A stretch of DNA of 64,000 nucleotides, from contig NZ_PYBW01000155.1 of the NCBI RefSeq assembly GCF_003205575.1, positions 1-64,000 on the forward strand, given 5' to 3'. Position 1 is the first letter of the stretch. Every line of letters begins with the position of its first letter. Origin of the DNA: Streptomyces tateyamensis. GTDB taxonomy: Bacteria; Actinomycetota; Actinomycetes; Streptomycetales; Streptomycetaceae. Position numbers and translations under genes: made by a program. Under the pieces are notes generated by a model. The model was not told the origin of the DNA. It searched no databases and saw nothing but the letters and a program-made list of their open reading frames with translations. Shown in pieces: positions 24,958-33,640 of the stretch.

Positions 24958-25584
24958 TCAGTCGTTCGGCACGGTGGCGTAGCGCGGGGTGCCCTCGTTC
25001 ATCTGGCGCAGCGCGTCCTTGCGGTCCCGCTTGGAGAGCCGGTCGATGTACAGGTAGCCGTTGAGGTGGTCGGTCTCGTGCTGCAGGCAGCGGGCGAAGA
25101 AGCCGGTGCCCTCGACCCGGACCGGGTTGCCGTCCTTGTCCTGGCCGGTCACCACGGCGAAGTCCGGGCGCGGCAGTTCGGCGTAGGCACCGGGCACCGA
25201 GAGGCAGCCCTCGTTGCCGTCGTCCAGGGTGCGCCGGTCCACCGGCAGCTCCTCGACCACCGGGTTGACCACGTGGCCGATGTGCCGCACGTTCTGGTCG
25301 TCCGGGCAGTCGTACACGAACACCTTGGCGTCCACGCCGATCTGGTTGGCCGCCAGGCCCACGCCCTCGGCCGCGTACATCGAGACGAACATGTCGTCGA
25401 TCAGCGCGGACAGCTCGCCGTCGAACTCGGTGACGGTCTTGCACTCGCGGTGCAGCACCGGGTTGCCCACCACGGTGATCGGCCGGGCAGTGCCCTTGCT
25501 GAGGTCGGGCTCCTCACCGATCACCTGGACCGGCTCGGCCGGCTCCTGGTGCTCGTGGGTGTGCTCGTCGTGCTGCTCGGCCAT
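24958..25584 (-). CDS. def: peptide deformylase
   Basis: This 208-residue metalloenzyme removes the formyl group from nascent protein N-termini. All three motifs are present: GVGLAANQIG (motif 1), EGCLSVP with the metal-binding Cys (motif 2), and QHETDHLNG, the HExxH metal site (motif 3). An N-terminal extension of about 30 residues, rich in His and Glu, precedes the domain and is common in streptomycete paralogues. The start is ATG 25584. It lies 52 bp downstream of the TPR gene on the same strand, so the two are likely one transcript. Confidence 0.95.
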   Translation of the reverse strand: MAEQHDEHTHEHQEPAEPVQVIGEEPDLSKGTARPITVVGNPVLHRECKTVTEFDGELSALIDDMFVSMYAAEGVGLAANQIGVDAKVFVYDCPDDQNVRHIGHVVNPVVEELPVDRRTLDDGNEGCLSVPGAYAELPRPDFAVVTGQDKDGNPVRVEGTGFFARCLQHETDHLNGYLYIDRLSKRDRKDALRQMNEGTPRYATVPND

Positions 25585-25636
25585 CTGTCCGCTCCTGGTC
25601 TGCGCCGGTCTTGGCTAACCCTCCAAGCCTAAGAGG

Positions 25637-26626
25637 TCAGCAGACCTCCTCCACGTCCCGGTAGGCACGGGTGGTCGGCGCAGCGGCCACCCAGCGGTCC
25701 AGCAGCAGGCGGACCAGGCCCGCCGGGGCGGCGATGCCGCACTCGCGCTCGGTCTGCCAGGCGGTGCCGGCCGCGCCCTGGCTGAGGTGGCTCAGGTGGC
25801 CGGGGTGCGCGGCGTCCCCGTCGTCGTGCGGGTCGTGGTGCACGGTACGGCCGTCGTCGGTCACCATCCGGCTCTCCGAGCAGGCCCGGCAGAGCAGCCG
25901 GACCGAGGAGGTCCAGTCCTCGGCCGCGTAGCCGGCCTCGGCCACCAGCCGCTCCAGCGCGTCCCGGTCCGCCTCCGCGGCGGCCTGCAGCAGCACCACG
26001 TAGGTCGGCACCGGCGAGGGCGCCCACAGCTCGATCTCGTCGAAGACCGGGTAGGCGGTGCCGGCGGCCACCCGCTCGCCGTGCGGGGCGCCGTCGTGCA
26101 GCACCACCTCGCCCCAGCGGCGGCCGGAGGAGGGCAACGGGATGGAGAGCACCTCGACCCGGGCCGGGTCCAGCCGGCGGCCCCAGACCACCTCGGACTC
26201 GCCCTCCGGGGAGAGCCGCACCGGGGTGGTGCCCAGCTCCAGGCGGACCGGGCCGTCCGCCACCGCACCCGCTCCGCCGGGCAGCTTGAGGCCGTAGGCC
26301 TGCCAGGACCGGCGGGCCAGCGGCCAGTCCTGCAGGGCGGTCGCGGTGATGCCCAGGTTCCACCAGTCGGGGGCGCCCTGGTCGCGGTCGAGCAGGGCCA
26401 CCGCGCGCAGGCCGGCCACCCGGGCCTGCTCCCAGTCCCGGCGGAACTTGTGCAGCAGCGCCAGGTTGAACCAGGAGTCGGAGAGCCAGGGTTCCAGGTC
26501 GGCGGCCATCACCAGCAGTGCGCCGGCGTCCTCGTACCGCCCGTCGCCGATCAGCGTGAAGGCCCGGTCGGTCGTCTGCCGCCAGGTGGCGGACGGCCGG
26601 TGCCGTGCCCGGTGGAAGATCTTCAC
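25637..26626 (-). CDS. tetratricopeptide-repeat protein, unknown function
   Basis: This 329-residue soluble protein starts at GTG 26626 (KIFHRARHRPS). Residues about 18-110 form TPR-like helices (GDGRYEDAGALLVMAADLEP, then SWFNLALLHKFRRDW). The remainder resembles no enzyme I know but has a Cys pair region (LLCRACSES) and a His/Asp-rich segment (HHDPHDDGD) that might bind metal. It precedes def on the same strand, a pairing that seems conserved in Streptomyces. Its function is unknown and could be a scaffold. Confidence 0.75.
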   Translation of the reverse strand: MKIFHRARHRPSATWRQTTDRAFTLIGDGRYEDAGALLVMAADLEPWLSDSWFNLALLHKFRRDWEQARVAGLRAVALLDRDQGAPDWWNLGITATALQDWPLARRSWQAYGLKLPGGAGAVADGPVRLELGTTPVRLSPEGESEVVWGRRLDPARVEVLSIPLPSSGRRWGEVVLHDGAPHGERVAAGTAYPVFDEIELWAPSPVPTYVVLLQAAAEADRDALERLVAEAGYAAEDWTSSVRLLCRACSESRMVTDDGRTVHHDPHDDGDAAHPGHLSHLSQGAAGTAWQTERECGIAAPAGLVRLLLDRWVAAAPTTRAYRDVEEVC

Positions 26627-26785
26627 GTTGCCCTGCCGCCTGTCCGCTCGGTTCCGCTGAATCCTGCTGGGAGCCGGTCCGCCTCCCCGGTGCCGAGCCG
26701 GGAGCCCGGAGCCCCGGTTCGGGTGTTCCACGCTATGACCGCATCCAACCACGGCCGCACCCGGGCGCGCTCACCGCACAGGGGT

Positions 26786-28258
26786 TCATCCGCCCTCGGC
26801 CCTGGCCACCGTGCAGGGCCCGCGCCCCTGGGCCCGGACCCGCTCCAGCGCGGCCACCACCACCGGGTCGAAACTGCGCCCGCAGTGCGCCCGCAGCACC
26901 GCCAGCGCGCCCGCCGAACCGTCCGCCGCCCCGCACAGGTCCTCGTGCGCGTTGGCCACCCGGATGATCCGGGCCGCCAGCGGCAGCGTGCGGTCGGTGC
27001 GGCCGTCCGGGCCGAGCAGCGGATCCGCCGACCGGGCCACCTGCTCGGCCACCGGCTCGGGCACCCCGGTGCAGCGGATCACCTCGCTGCCCAGCCGGGC
27101 GATCCGCTGCTGCTCCTGCTCCGGCAGGGTGGCGGTGGCCCCCGCCGCCACCGGCTCGACCAGCGAGAGCTGACCGATGTCGTGCATGAGGGCCGCGTAC
27201 TCCAGCAGAGCCAGCTCGTGCGCGCCCAGGCCCAGCTCGCGGCCGACGGCGCAGGCCGTGTCCGCCACCCGGCGGGCGTGCCCGGGTGCCGTGTAGCCGG
27301 CCACCTCGGTGGCCCGGGCCAGGGTGGCGATGGTCTGCCCGTAGGTGGCCCGCACCGCGGCGGCCCGCCGGAACGAGGTCTGGGCCAGCAGCAGCGGCAG
27401 GCAGAAGACCGGCAGCGCCCACAGCCCCACCTCGCCTGCCGCCAGGCTCACCAGCATCCCGGTGGCCGCGATCGCCGACCCGATCCCCGGCAGCGCGCGC
27501 AGCTCCTCCTCCAGCGCCGGGCCGAACCGCCCGCCGCCCTGGTGCTGACTGGCCGCCAGCACCGCGTCGCACAGCCCGGCCAGCGCGGCCACCAGCACCA
27601 GGAAGACCCCGTAGGCCGGGCCGGCCAGCGGCACCCGGTCCAGCGCACCGCTGGTGTAGAGCGGTTGGAAGAGCAGCGCGGCGAACCCGACCACCAGCAG
27701 TCGGCGGGCCGCGCCGTCCCCGTCGAAGGAGCGGGCCCGCGCCACCCGGTCGGCCCGGCGCCGGTGGCCGCGCTGACCGCGCACCGGGGGTCCGCGCCGG
27801 GCCCGCGGCATCGGCGCACCCCGGTGCGGATGCCCGCCCACCGGGGTGCGCCGCGGGCGCGGCACCGAGGCCTGCCGGTCCGCCGCCGGCCCCCGCAGCC
27901 GGCCGGCCAGGGCCAGGGCCGCGGCCCGCACCACCGCCCCCATCAGCAGCCCCGCCCCGACCACGGCCACCACCTGCAGCGCCCCGTGCTGGGTGGGCAG
28001 CCCGCGCAGCGGACCGAGCAGCGCGTAGGCGAGTCCGGCGGCGGCACCCAGCGGTGCCTGCTCGCGCCCGCCGGGGCGCCGGATCCGTACCGCCTCGCCC
28101 ACCGTGACCAGCGCCGCGAAGCTGACCGCGACCAGCGGCTCCGTCACGCCGCGGGCGGCCGTCGCGGTCAGCGCGGCGGCCACCAGCAGCAGCGCGCCGG
28201 CCCGCACCACCGAGCGCCCGCTCAGCGCGCCGCCCGCACCGGCCGGACCGGCCCTCAC
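26786..28258 (-). CDS. membrane HD-domain protein (degenerate HD-GYP type)
   Basis: This 490-residue protein has an N-terminal membrane half with several hydrophobic segments and a C-terminal HD domain (about residues 295-480). The metal site is seen as GHARRVAD and MHDIGQL, so the HD pair is kept. The following HHE..GxGYP signature of true HD-GYP phosphodiesterases is missing; the equivalent region reads EVIRCTG. It may bind rather than cleave a cyclic dinucleotide. GTG 28258 overlaps the stop of the upstream HD-GYP gene (GTGA), which shows an operon and a duplication pair. Confidence 0.8.
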   Translation of the reverse strand: MRAGPAGAGGALSGRSVVRAGALLLVAAALTATAARGVTEPLVAVSFAALVTVGEAVRIRRPGGREQAPLGAAAGLAYALLGPLRGLPTQHGALQVVAVVGAGLLMGAVVRAAALALAGRLRGPAADRQASVPRPRRTPVGGHPHRGAPMPRARRGPPVRGQRGHRRRADRVARARSFDGDGAARRLLVVGFAALLFQPLYTSGALDRVPLAGPAYGVFLVLVAALAGLCDAVLAASQHQGGGRFGPALEEELRALPGIGSAIAATGMLVSLAAGEVGLWALPVFCLPLLLAQTSFRRAAAVRATYGQTIATLARATEVAGYTAPGHARRVADTACAVGRELGLGAHELALLEYAALMHDIGQLSLVEPVAAGATATLPEQEQQRIARLGSEVIRCTGVPEPVAEQVARSADPLLGPDGRTDRTLPLAARIIRVANAHEDLCGAADGSAGALAVLRAHCGRSFDPVVVAALERVRAQGRGPCTVARAEGG

Positions 28259-29643
28259 CTGGCACCCCCGGTGGTCAGCCGGGGCGGCGGCTCCGGCACC
28301 CCGAGCGGGATGTCGGGCACCGCGGCGTCCTCGCCCTCGGCCGGCGGCAGCACCGGCTGCCAGCCGTGCCGGCCCACCGCGGCGACCAGCGCCTCCACCA
28401 TCACCGGGTCGAACTGGCTGCCCGCGCACCGGCGCAACTCGGTCACCGCCTCGGGGACCGGGCGCCCGCGCCGGTAGGAGCGGGTGGAGGTCATCGAGTC
28501 GAAGGCGTCGGCCACCGCGATGATCCGGGCGAACTCCGGGATCCGGTCGCCGGCCAGGCCGTGCGGGTAGCCGCGGCCGTCCAGCCGCTCGTGGTGGTGC
28601 AGGATGCCGGCGTGCGCCTCGCCGAGGAAGTCGATGCCGCGCACCAGCTCGTGCCCGTACTCGGGGTGCACCTCGACCGCCCGCCGCTCGGCCTCGGAGA
28701 GGGGACCGTTTCTGCGCAACAGTTCGGTGGCCACCCCGAGCTTGCCCACGTCGTGCAGGGTGCCGGCGAAGTGCAGGGTGCGCAGCCGCTCGCCGGTCAT
28801 GCCGAGCTGACCGGCGATCAGCACCGAGGCCCGGCCAACCCGTTCGCTGTGACCGCGGGTGTAGGAGTCCTTGATCTCCACCGCCTGCACCAGCGCCTCC
28901 ACGGTGGCCCGGTGCGCGGCCCGCTCCCGGTGCCCCTGGGCGAAGACCCAGGCCGAGATGGACAGCGGCAACAGCGCCAGCACCGCGGCGAAGGCGCCGT
29001 ACGGACCCTGCCAGAGCACCGCCATCATCAGCCCGCCGAGCGCGTGCACCAGGGCCGGCAGGCCGAGCACGCTGCGCGCGCCACGGGCCAGCTCGGGCAG
29101 CGGAGTGTGCTCGGCCAGCACCCGCACCCCGGCCACCAGCACCCCGTTGACCAGGCAGAACGCCAGTACGGCGGCCAGCGCCGGGGCGAGCGCCGCCGGG
29201 TAGCGGGCGCCCAGCAGCAGTCGCGGCCCGTGTAACAGGCCGAACAGCACCGCGGCCGTCCAGGCGGCGAGGGCGAACTGGGCCGCGTTCCACGCCCGGC
29301 GCAGCAGCGGCGGGCCGCCCGGCACGCCGCCGGTCAGCACGGCGGGCAGCGCGACCAGCGCGGCGGCGCCCGGCGGCAGCATCAGGACCCCGGCGTAGAG
29401 CACCGGCAGGAAGGTGTTGGCGCTGGGCCGGATCACCCCGGCCGGCCCGGCCGCCGCCCGCGGCGGGCCGCCCAGCCGGGACCGGGCCCGGCGCACCGCG
29501 CGCAGGCAGGGGCTGGGCACGCCCTGGGCGACCGACTCCCAGCAGGCGTGCAGGAAGGCGAGCAGCGCCACCCGGGGCCAGTCGACCGGCCCGGTCCAGT
29601 TCCACCGGCCCGGCAGCAGGCAGCAGCCGGCGGCCAGCAGCAC
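28255..29643 (-). CDS. membrane HD-GYP domain protein (putative c-di-GMP phosphodiesterase)
   Basis: This 462-residue protein has six or so membrane segments (about residues 1-215) and then a complete HD-GYP domain. The motifs are HSERVGR, LHDVGKLG, HPEYGHELV, ILHHHERLDGRGYP and ADAFDSMTS. HD-GYP enzymes hydrolyse cyclic di-GMP, which in Streptomyces sets the timing of development through BldD. The GTG start at 29643 is the first available; a start further inside cannot be excluded. It overlaps the next HD gene. Confidence 0.85.
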   Translation of the reverse strand: MLLAAGCCLLPGRWNWTGPVDWPRVALLAFLHACWESVAQGVPSPCLRAVRRARSRLGGPPRAAAGPAGVIRPSANTFLPVLYAGVLMLPPGAAALVALPAVLTGGVPGGPPLLRRAWNAAQFALAAWTAAVLFGLLHGPRLLLGARYPAALAPALAAVLAFCLVNGVLVAGVRVLAEHTPLPELARGARSVLGLPALVHALGGLMMAVLWQGPYGAFAAVLALLPLSISAWVFAQGHRERAAHRATVEALVQAVEIKDSYTRGHSERVGRASVLIAGQLGMTGERLRTLHFAGTLHDVGKLGVATELLRRNGPLSEAERRAVEVHPEYGHELVRGIDFLGEAHAGILHHHERLDGRGYPHGLAGDRIPEFARIIAVADAFDSMTSTRSYRRGRPVPEAVTELRRCAGSQFDPVMVEALVAAVGRHGWQPVLPPAEGEDAAVPDIPLGVPEPPPRLTTGGAR

Positions 29644-29980
29644 CAGCAGGACGTAGCCGCGGGCCGGGGCGGACAGGCGTGCGACGACCGCCCGTTCAGG
29701 GGCCGTCCGTTCAGGGAGCGCCTGGCCCCCGCGATCGACAGCGATCTCAGCCTCCCCACCTCACCGGGCTCGTCAGAGGAGGATAGGGCTCAACTCCCGC
29801 GCCGGAAGCCGCCATCGCGCGATACCCGGCCACACCCGGCACACACTCACCCGATCGAGTGACTTCGGCGAACTGACGGCGCGTCATGCTTCCGTCGGCG
29901 CGAACGCCACCGGGGCCCGGGAGCGAACTCCCGGGCCCCGGTGGCGGTGCCGTACTTCGAAGCTGCCCTGCTCTGGTGGG
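29644..29980. other. intergenic region between rsrA and the HD-GYP operon
   Basis: This 337-bp gap contains the rsrA terminator (29905-29946) and, presumably, the promoter of the HD-GYP operon. I see no gene. Confidence 0.5.
29905..29946 (-). terminator. sigR-rsrA terminator
   Basis: Arms at 29905-29923 and 29928-29946 form a 19-bp perfect stem with a CGAA tetraloop. It lies 35 bp past the rsrA stop codon. Confidence 0.87.
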
Positions 29981-30334
29981 CTACTCGGCGGGCGAGACCA
30001 CCGGACCGGCGGTCAGCAGCCCGGAGCCGTCGTGCGCACCGGTCGGATCCACCTGGACCACCGGCTCGGCACTGCGCTGGCCGGCCCGGATGCTGTCGAT
30101 CCGGGCGAGCACCTTGCTGCGCAGGTCCGACGGAGTGTCGTCACACCCGCAGGAGCGCTTGATCAGCGCCTTGATCGCCTGCTCCAGACCGTACTTCTCC
30201 AGGCAGGGCGAGCACTCGTCGAGGTGCTGGCGGAGCTTGGCGCAGTCCCCCTCCGGCATCTCGTTGTCGAGGAACTCGTAGAGGTGGTCGAGCACCTCGC
30301 CGCAGTCGGTGGCGTGCGGGTCTCCGCAGCTCAT
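29981..30334 (-). CDS. rsrA: zinc-binding anti-sigma factor RsrA
   Basis: This 117-residue ZAS-family anti-sigma factor has conserved metal and redox residues Cys3, Cys11, His37, Cys41 and Cys44 (HLDECSPCLEKYG). It holds SigR inactive in its zinc-bound reduced form and releases it when a disulfide forms under thiol oxidation. The text is close to my recollection of S. coelicolor RsrA, with a longer C-terminal tail. ATG 30334 overlaps the sigR stop (ATGA), so the sigma and anti-sigma factors are translationally coupled. Confidence 0.96.
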   Translation of the reverse strand: MSCGDPHATDCGEVLDHLYEFLDNEMPEGDCAKLRQHLDECSPCLEKYGLEQAIKALIKRSCGCDDTPSDLRSKVLARIDSIRAGQRSAEPVVQVDPTGAHDGSGLLTAGPVVSPAE

Positions 30335-31248
30335 GAGCCGGTGCCTTTCGCCTCGCGCCCAGCCCCGCTGCCGGCCGGAACCAGCCCGCGCTCCCGGGCG
30401 TAGTCCTCCAGCATGCCCCGCAACTGGCGGCGGCCTCGGTGCAGCCGGGACATCACCGTACCGATGGGGGTCCCCATGATGTCGGCGATCTCCTTGTATG
30501 CAAAGCCCTCGACATCCGCGAGGTAGACCGCGATGCGGAACTCCTCGGGGATCGCCTGAAGGGCGTCCTTCACGTCACTGTCCGGCAGGTGGTCGAGGGC
30601 CTGGGTCTCGGCCGAGCGCAGGCCGGTCGACATGTGCGACTCGGCGCGGGCCAGCTGCCAGTCCTCGATCTCCTCGGCGGCGGTGCGCTGCGGCTCCCGC
30701 TGCTTCTTGCGGTACGAGTTGATGAAGGTGTTGGTCAGGATGCGGTACAGCCAGGCCTTCAGGTTGGTGCCCTCGCGGAACTGGTGGAAGGAGGCGTAGG
30801 CCTTGGCGAAGGCCTCCTGCAGCAGGTCCTCGGCATCGGCCGGGTTGCGGGTCATCCGCAGCGCGGCCGAGTACATCGGGTCCAGGTAGCCGAGGGCGTC
30901 GCGCTCGAAGCGGGACCGGCGCGCCTCCTCGGTCTCCTCCGCGGAGACTCGGAAGGTGTCCTCGCCGATCGCCTCGGCCAGCTCCTCACCGGTCAGCGGC
31001 GCATCGCCCGCGAGCTCGGCGCCGACCGGCGCCTCGTCCCCGTCCGGGTTCGTGTGCGGCTCGTCCTCGGTCGCAGCGACCGGACCCACCTCCTCACTGT
31101 TGCGGGCACGGCTCACCGCGAGCCCGCCCGGAAGGGAGGATATCGGGCCGTCGGACTTCCCGCCCGCGACTATCCACTCGGACCACGGGACGAAGGCGCT
31201 CTCCGCGCTCCGCTCCTCCGGCCGCTCGGGGCACGCGATCGAACCCAT
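30331..31248 (-). CDS. sigR: ECF sigma factor SigR (thiol-oxidative stress), with long-isoform start
   Basis: Region 2 (RMTRNPADAEDLLQEAFAKA) and region 4 (FAYKEIADIMGTPIGTVMSR) define a group-IV sigma factor of the SigR/SigH type. Two starts are plausible. GTG 31089 (VGPVAATED) gives 252 residues and aligns with the classic S. coelicolor start as I recall it. ATG 31248 (MGSIAC) adds 53 residues and follows AAAGG at a normal distance. S. coelicolor makes a long unstable form, SigR', with an extension of 55 residues from the SigR-dependent promoter, so both starts may be used. The promoter at 31292-31318 gives positive autoregulation. Confidence 0.93.
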   Translation of the reverse strand: MGSIACPERPEERSAESAFVPWSEWIVAGGKSDGPISSLPGGLAVSRARNSEEVGPVAATEDEPHTNPDGDEAPVGAELAGDAPLTGEELAEAIGEDTFRVSAEETEEARRSRFERDALGYLDPMYSAALRMTRNPADAEDLLQEAFAKAYASFHQFREGTNLKAWLYRILTNTFINSYRKKQREPQRTAAEEIEDWQLARAESHMSTGLRSAETQALDHLPDSDVKDALQAIPEEFRIAVYLADVEGFAYKEIADIMGTPIGTVMSRLHRGRRQLRGMLEDYARERGLVPAGSGAGREAKGTGS

Positions 31249-31291
31249 GTGCGCTGCCTTTCCGCCTGGAGCACTAGCTGACGCAAGGGTT

Positions 31292-31318
31292 AACCCGGCC
31301 GCTGCCCGGCGCATTCCC
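31292..31318 (-). promoter_or_regulatory. SigR-dependent promoter of sigR
   Basis: On the minus strand, GGGAAT (31313-31318) is followed after exactly 18 bp by GTT (31292-31294). This fits the SigR consensus GGAAT-N18-GTT. The predicted start lies some 35-40 bases before the long-form ATG at 31248. Confidence 0.85.
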
Positions 31319-31348
31319 GGCCCAGCACGGATCACCCGGCTGCGCCAC

Positions 31349-31990
31349 TCAGCCGAGCCCGGCCAGCCAGTCGGCCACCGCCGCGGTGACCAGCCCGAGC
31401 GCCGCCTGCTGGGTGAGTGGTGCGGACTTCGGCACTTTGAAGCCGTGCCCGGCGGCCGGGACCGGCACCAGCCGGTGGCCGGCCGGCAGCGGCGGGAACT
31501 CGGCCGGGGTGCCGAAGGTGTCCTGCTCCCCCTGCACCACCAGGGTGGGCAGCCCGCTGCCGAGCAGTTCCGCGGCCCTCGAGCGCTCCGGCCGGCCCGG
31601 CGGGTGCAGCGGGAAGGCCAGCGCCAGCACCGCGGCCGCGCCGCCGGCCGCCCCGGTCCGGCAGGCCACCCGGGCGCCGGCGCTGCGGCCGCCGACCACC
31701 AGCGGCAGCCCCTCGGCGGCCAGCGCCCCGACCACCGGCAGCCAGCCGGCGTCCAGCGTCTTCGGAGCCGGGGCCAGCTTCTTGCCGGCCACCCGCCAGG
31801 GCTGCTCGACCAGCGCCACGCTCACCCCGCCCGCGGGCAGCGCGGCGGCCAGCGCGGCCAGGTCCGGTGCCTCCACACCGCCGCCCGCGCCGTGCCCGAG
31901 GGCCAGCACCAGGCGGGGCTCGGCGGCCCGGTGCCAGCTGATCGCGGCCGGGCCGGCCGGGGTCTCGACCAGGGTCCGACGGTCCGTCAC
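31349..31990 (-). CDS. alpha/beta hydrolase family protein (dienelactone hydrolase-like)
   Basis: This 213-residue alpha/beta-hydrolase of the short KANL3/Tex30-like type has the oxyanion segment GHGAGGG and a nucleophile elbow GGRSAGA (Ser near residue 107). A catalytic Asp region follows at QGEQDTFGT and the His is in AAGHGFKV. The substrate is unknown. GTG 31990 overlaps the stop of the SRAP gene (GTGA), so it is expressed with that DNA-damage protein. Confidence 0.82.
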   Translation of the reverse strand: MTDRRTLVETPAGPAAISWHRAAEPRLVLALGHGAGGGVEAPDLAALAAALPAGGVSVALVEQPWRVAGKKLAPAPKTLDAGWLPVVGALAAEGLPLVVGGRSAGARVACRTGAAGGAAAVLALAFPLHPPGRPERSRAAELLGSGLPTLVVQGEQDTFGTPAEFPPLPAGHRLVPVPAAGHGFKVPKSAPLTQQAALGLVTAAVADWLAGLG

Positions 31991-32745
31991 CAGAACAGCG
32001 CCCCTTCCGTTTCGGGGGTGACCGGCGCGGTCAGCCCCGGGTGGTTGTTGCGGATGCTGCCGACCGCGGTGCCCACCGGGGTGGCCGCGAGCAGGCCCGG
32101 GCGCGGCGCCTGGAGCAGCGACCGGGCCTGCTCCGCATTGTCCAGGCCCGGGTCCAGCCAGGCGGCGAACGACTCGGGCTGCAGGAAGAGCGGCATCCGG
32201 TGGTGGATCGGGGCCAGCAGCTCCTCGGCCTCGGTGGTGACGATGGTGCAGGTCACCAGCCAGCCGCCCGGGTGGTCGGCGGGGTGCGCGCGGTCGCGCC
32301 AGAACTCGTACAGGCCGGCCAGCGCCAGCGGGGCGCCGTCCACCCGGTGCACGAAGTAGGGGACCTTGCGCGGCCGGCCCTTGCCGCCGGCCGGCTCGAA
32401 GGTCTGCCACTCGTAGTAGCCGTCCACCGGTATCAGACAGCGGCGGGCGGCGAAGGCCTGGCGGTAGGCGGGCTTCTCGTGCACGGTGTCGGCCCGGGCG
32501 TTGATCATCTTGACCGCGGTCTCCGGCGTGCCCGACCAGGCCGGCACCAGGCCCCAGCGCAGCCGCCGCAGCTGGCGCACCGGCGCGCCGCCGCCCTTGG
32601 GCAGCCGCTCCAGCACCGCCAGCACCGGATCGGTCGGTGCCACGTTCCAGCTGGGCGCCAGCGCCTCCTCGGGGTCCCACTGGGCGACCCCGAAGAGCTC
32701 GACGATGTCCTCCGGCTTCGTGCTCGCCGCGAATCGACCACACAT
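31987..32745 (-). CDS. SRAP domain protein (YedK/HMCES family, abasic-site shield)
   Basis: This 252-residue SRAP protein begins MCGRF; Cys2, exposed after Met removal, forms the thiazolidine crosslink to abasic sites in single-stranded DNA. The other conserved residues are present: NARADTV, GYYEW with the catalytic Glu, and PIHHRMP with the His. It protects replication forks at abasic sites. ATG 32745 is unambiguous because Cys2 must follow it. In mycobacteria a homologue (Rv3226c, from memory) also lies near sigH and aroA. Confidence 0.94.
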   Translation of the reverse strand: MCGRFAASTKPEDIVELFGVAQWDPEEALAPSWNVAPTDPVLAVLERLPKGGGAPVRQLRRLRWGLVPAWSGTPETAVKMINARADTVHEKPAYRQAFAARRCLIPVDGYYEWQTFEPAGGKGRPRKVPYFVHRVDGAPLALAGLYEFWRDRAHPADHPGGWLVTCTIVTTEAEELLAPIHHRMPLFLQPESFAAWLDPGLDNAEQARSLLQAPRPGLLAATPVGTAVGSIRNNHPGLTAPVTPETEGALFW

Positions 32746-32834
32746 GCGGCCACCCTATGCAACCGCCGGCTACCACCGGGACGTCTGGGCGTGGGAGGCT
32801 GCCCACCCCCGCCCGGCCGACCCAGGGACCCGCG

Positions 32835-33545
32835 ATGAACCACAGTCTCGACCAGCTCTGGCAGCAGGCGGTCGGCACCCAGCCCGACCCGCCGCACTGG
32901 CTGGTGCTGGCCTGTGGCGGCGCCGCGCTGCTCGCGGTGCTGCCGCACCCGGTGTGGCGGTTGAGCCGCAACGTGGTGACCCTGGCGCACGAGGGCGGGC
33001 ACGCGCTGGCCGCGCTGGTCACCGGGCGCCGGCTGGCCGGGGTACGGCTGCACTCGGACACCTCGGGGCTGACCGTCTCGGCCGGCCGGCCGACCGGGCC
33101 CGGCATGATCCTCACCGCGGCGGCCGGGTACACCGCGCCCCCGCTGCTCGGCCTGGGCGGCGCCGCCCTGTTGGCCGCCGGTCGGATCACCGCGCTGCTG
33201 TGGATAGCCGTGCTGCTGCTGGCCGGGATGCTGGTGATGATCCGCAACGCGTTCGGGGTGCTCTCGGTGGTGGTCACCGGCGCGGCCTTCTTCACCGTCT
33301 CCTGGTTCGGCGACCCGCAGTTGCAGGCCGGCTTCGCCTTCCTCGGCGTCTGGTTCCTGCTGCTGGCCGGGGTGCGCCCGGTGCTGGAGCTGCAGCGCAA
33401 GCGGCGCCGCGGCGGGGCCCGGGACTCGGACGCCGACCAGCTGGCCCGGCTCACCGGGGCCCCGGCGCTGGTGTGGGTCGCGCTGTTCACCGTGGTCGCC
33501 CTGGTCTGCCTGGGGGTCGGCGGCGGCTGGCTGCTCACCGGCTAG
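32835..33545 (+). CDS. M50-family membrane zinc metalloprotease-like protein
   Basis: This 236-residue membrane protein has an HEGGH zinc motif near residue 53, which follows the HExxH pattern, inside the first transmembrane region. Several further membrane segments follow, with a basic cytoplasmic loop (LQRKRRRGG) near residue 190. M50B-type proteins cleave within membranes, for example anti-sigma factors. A second zinc ligand motif is not clear, so activity is uncertain. It is transcribed away from the SRAP gene and precedes aroA by 95 bp. Confidence 0.8.
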   Translation: MNHSLDQLWQQAVGTQPDPPHWLVLACGGAALLAVLPHPVWRLSRNVVTLAHEGGHALAALVTGRRLAGVRLHSDTSGLTVSAGRPTGPGMILTAAAGYTAPPLLGLGGAALLAAGRITALLWIAVLLLAGMLVMIRNAFGVLSVVVTGAAFFTVSWFGDPQLQAGFAFLGVWFLLLAGVRPVLELQRKRRRGGARDSDADQLARLTGAPALVWVALFTVVALVCLGVGGGWLLTG

Positions 33546-33640
33546 CGCGCCGCCGGGACGGGGCGAACGCACTCGCGGCGCCGTCGTCCACCCCTCGGCC
33601 GGTGGGCCGGTTCCCGGGCCGCCGCACCTAGACTGACCGC

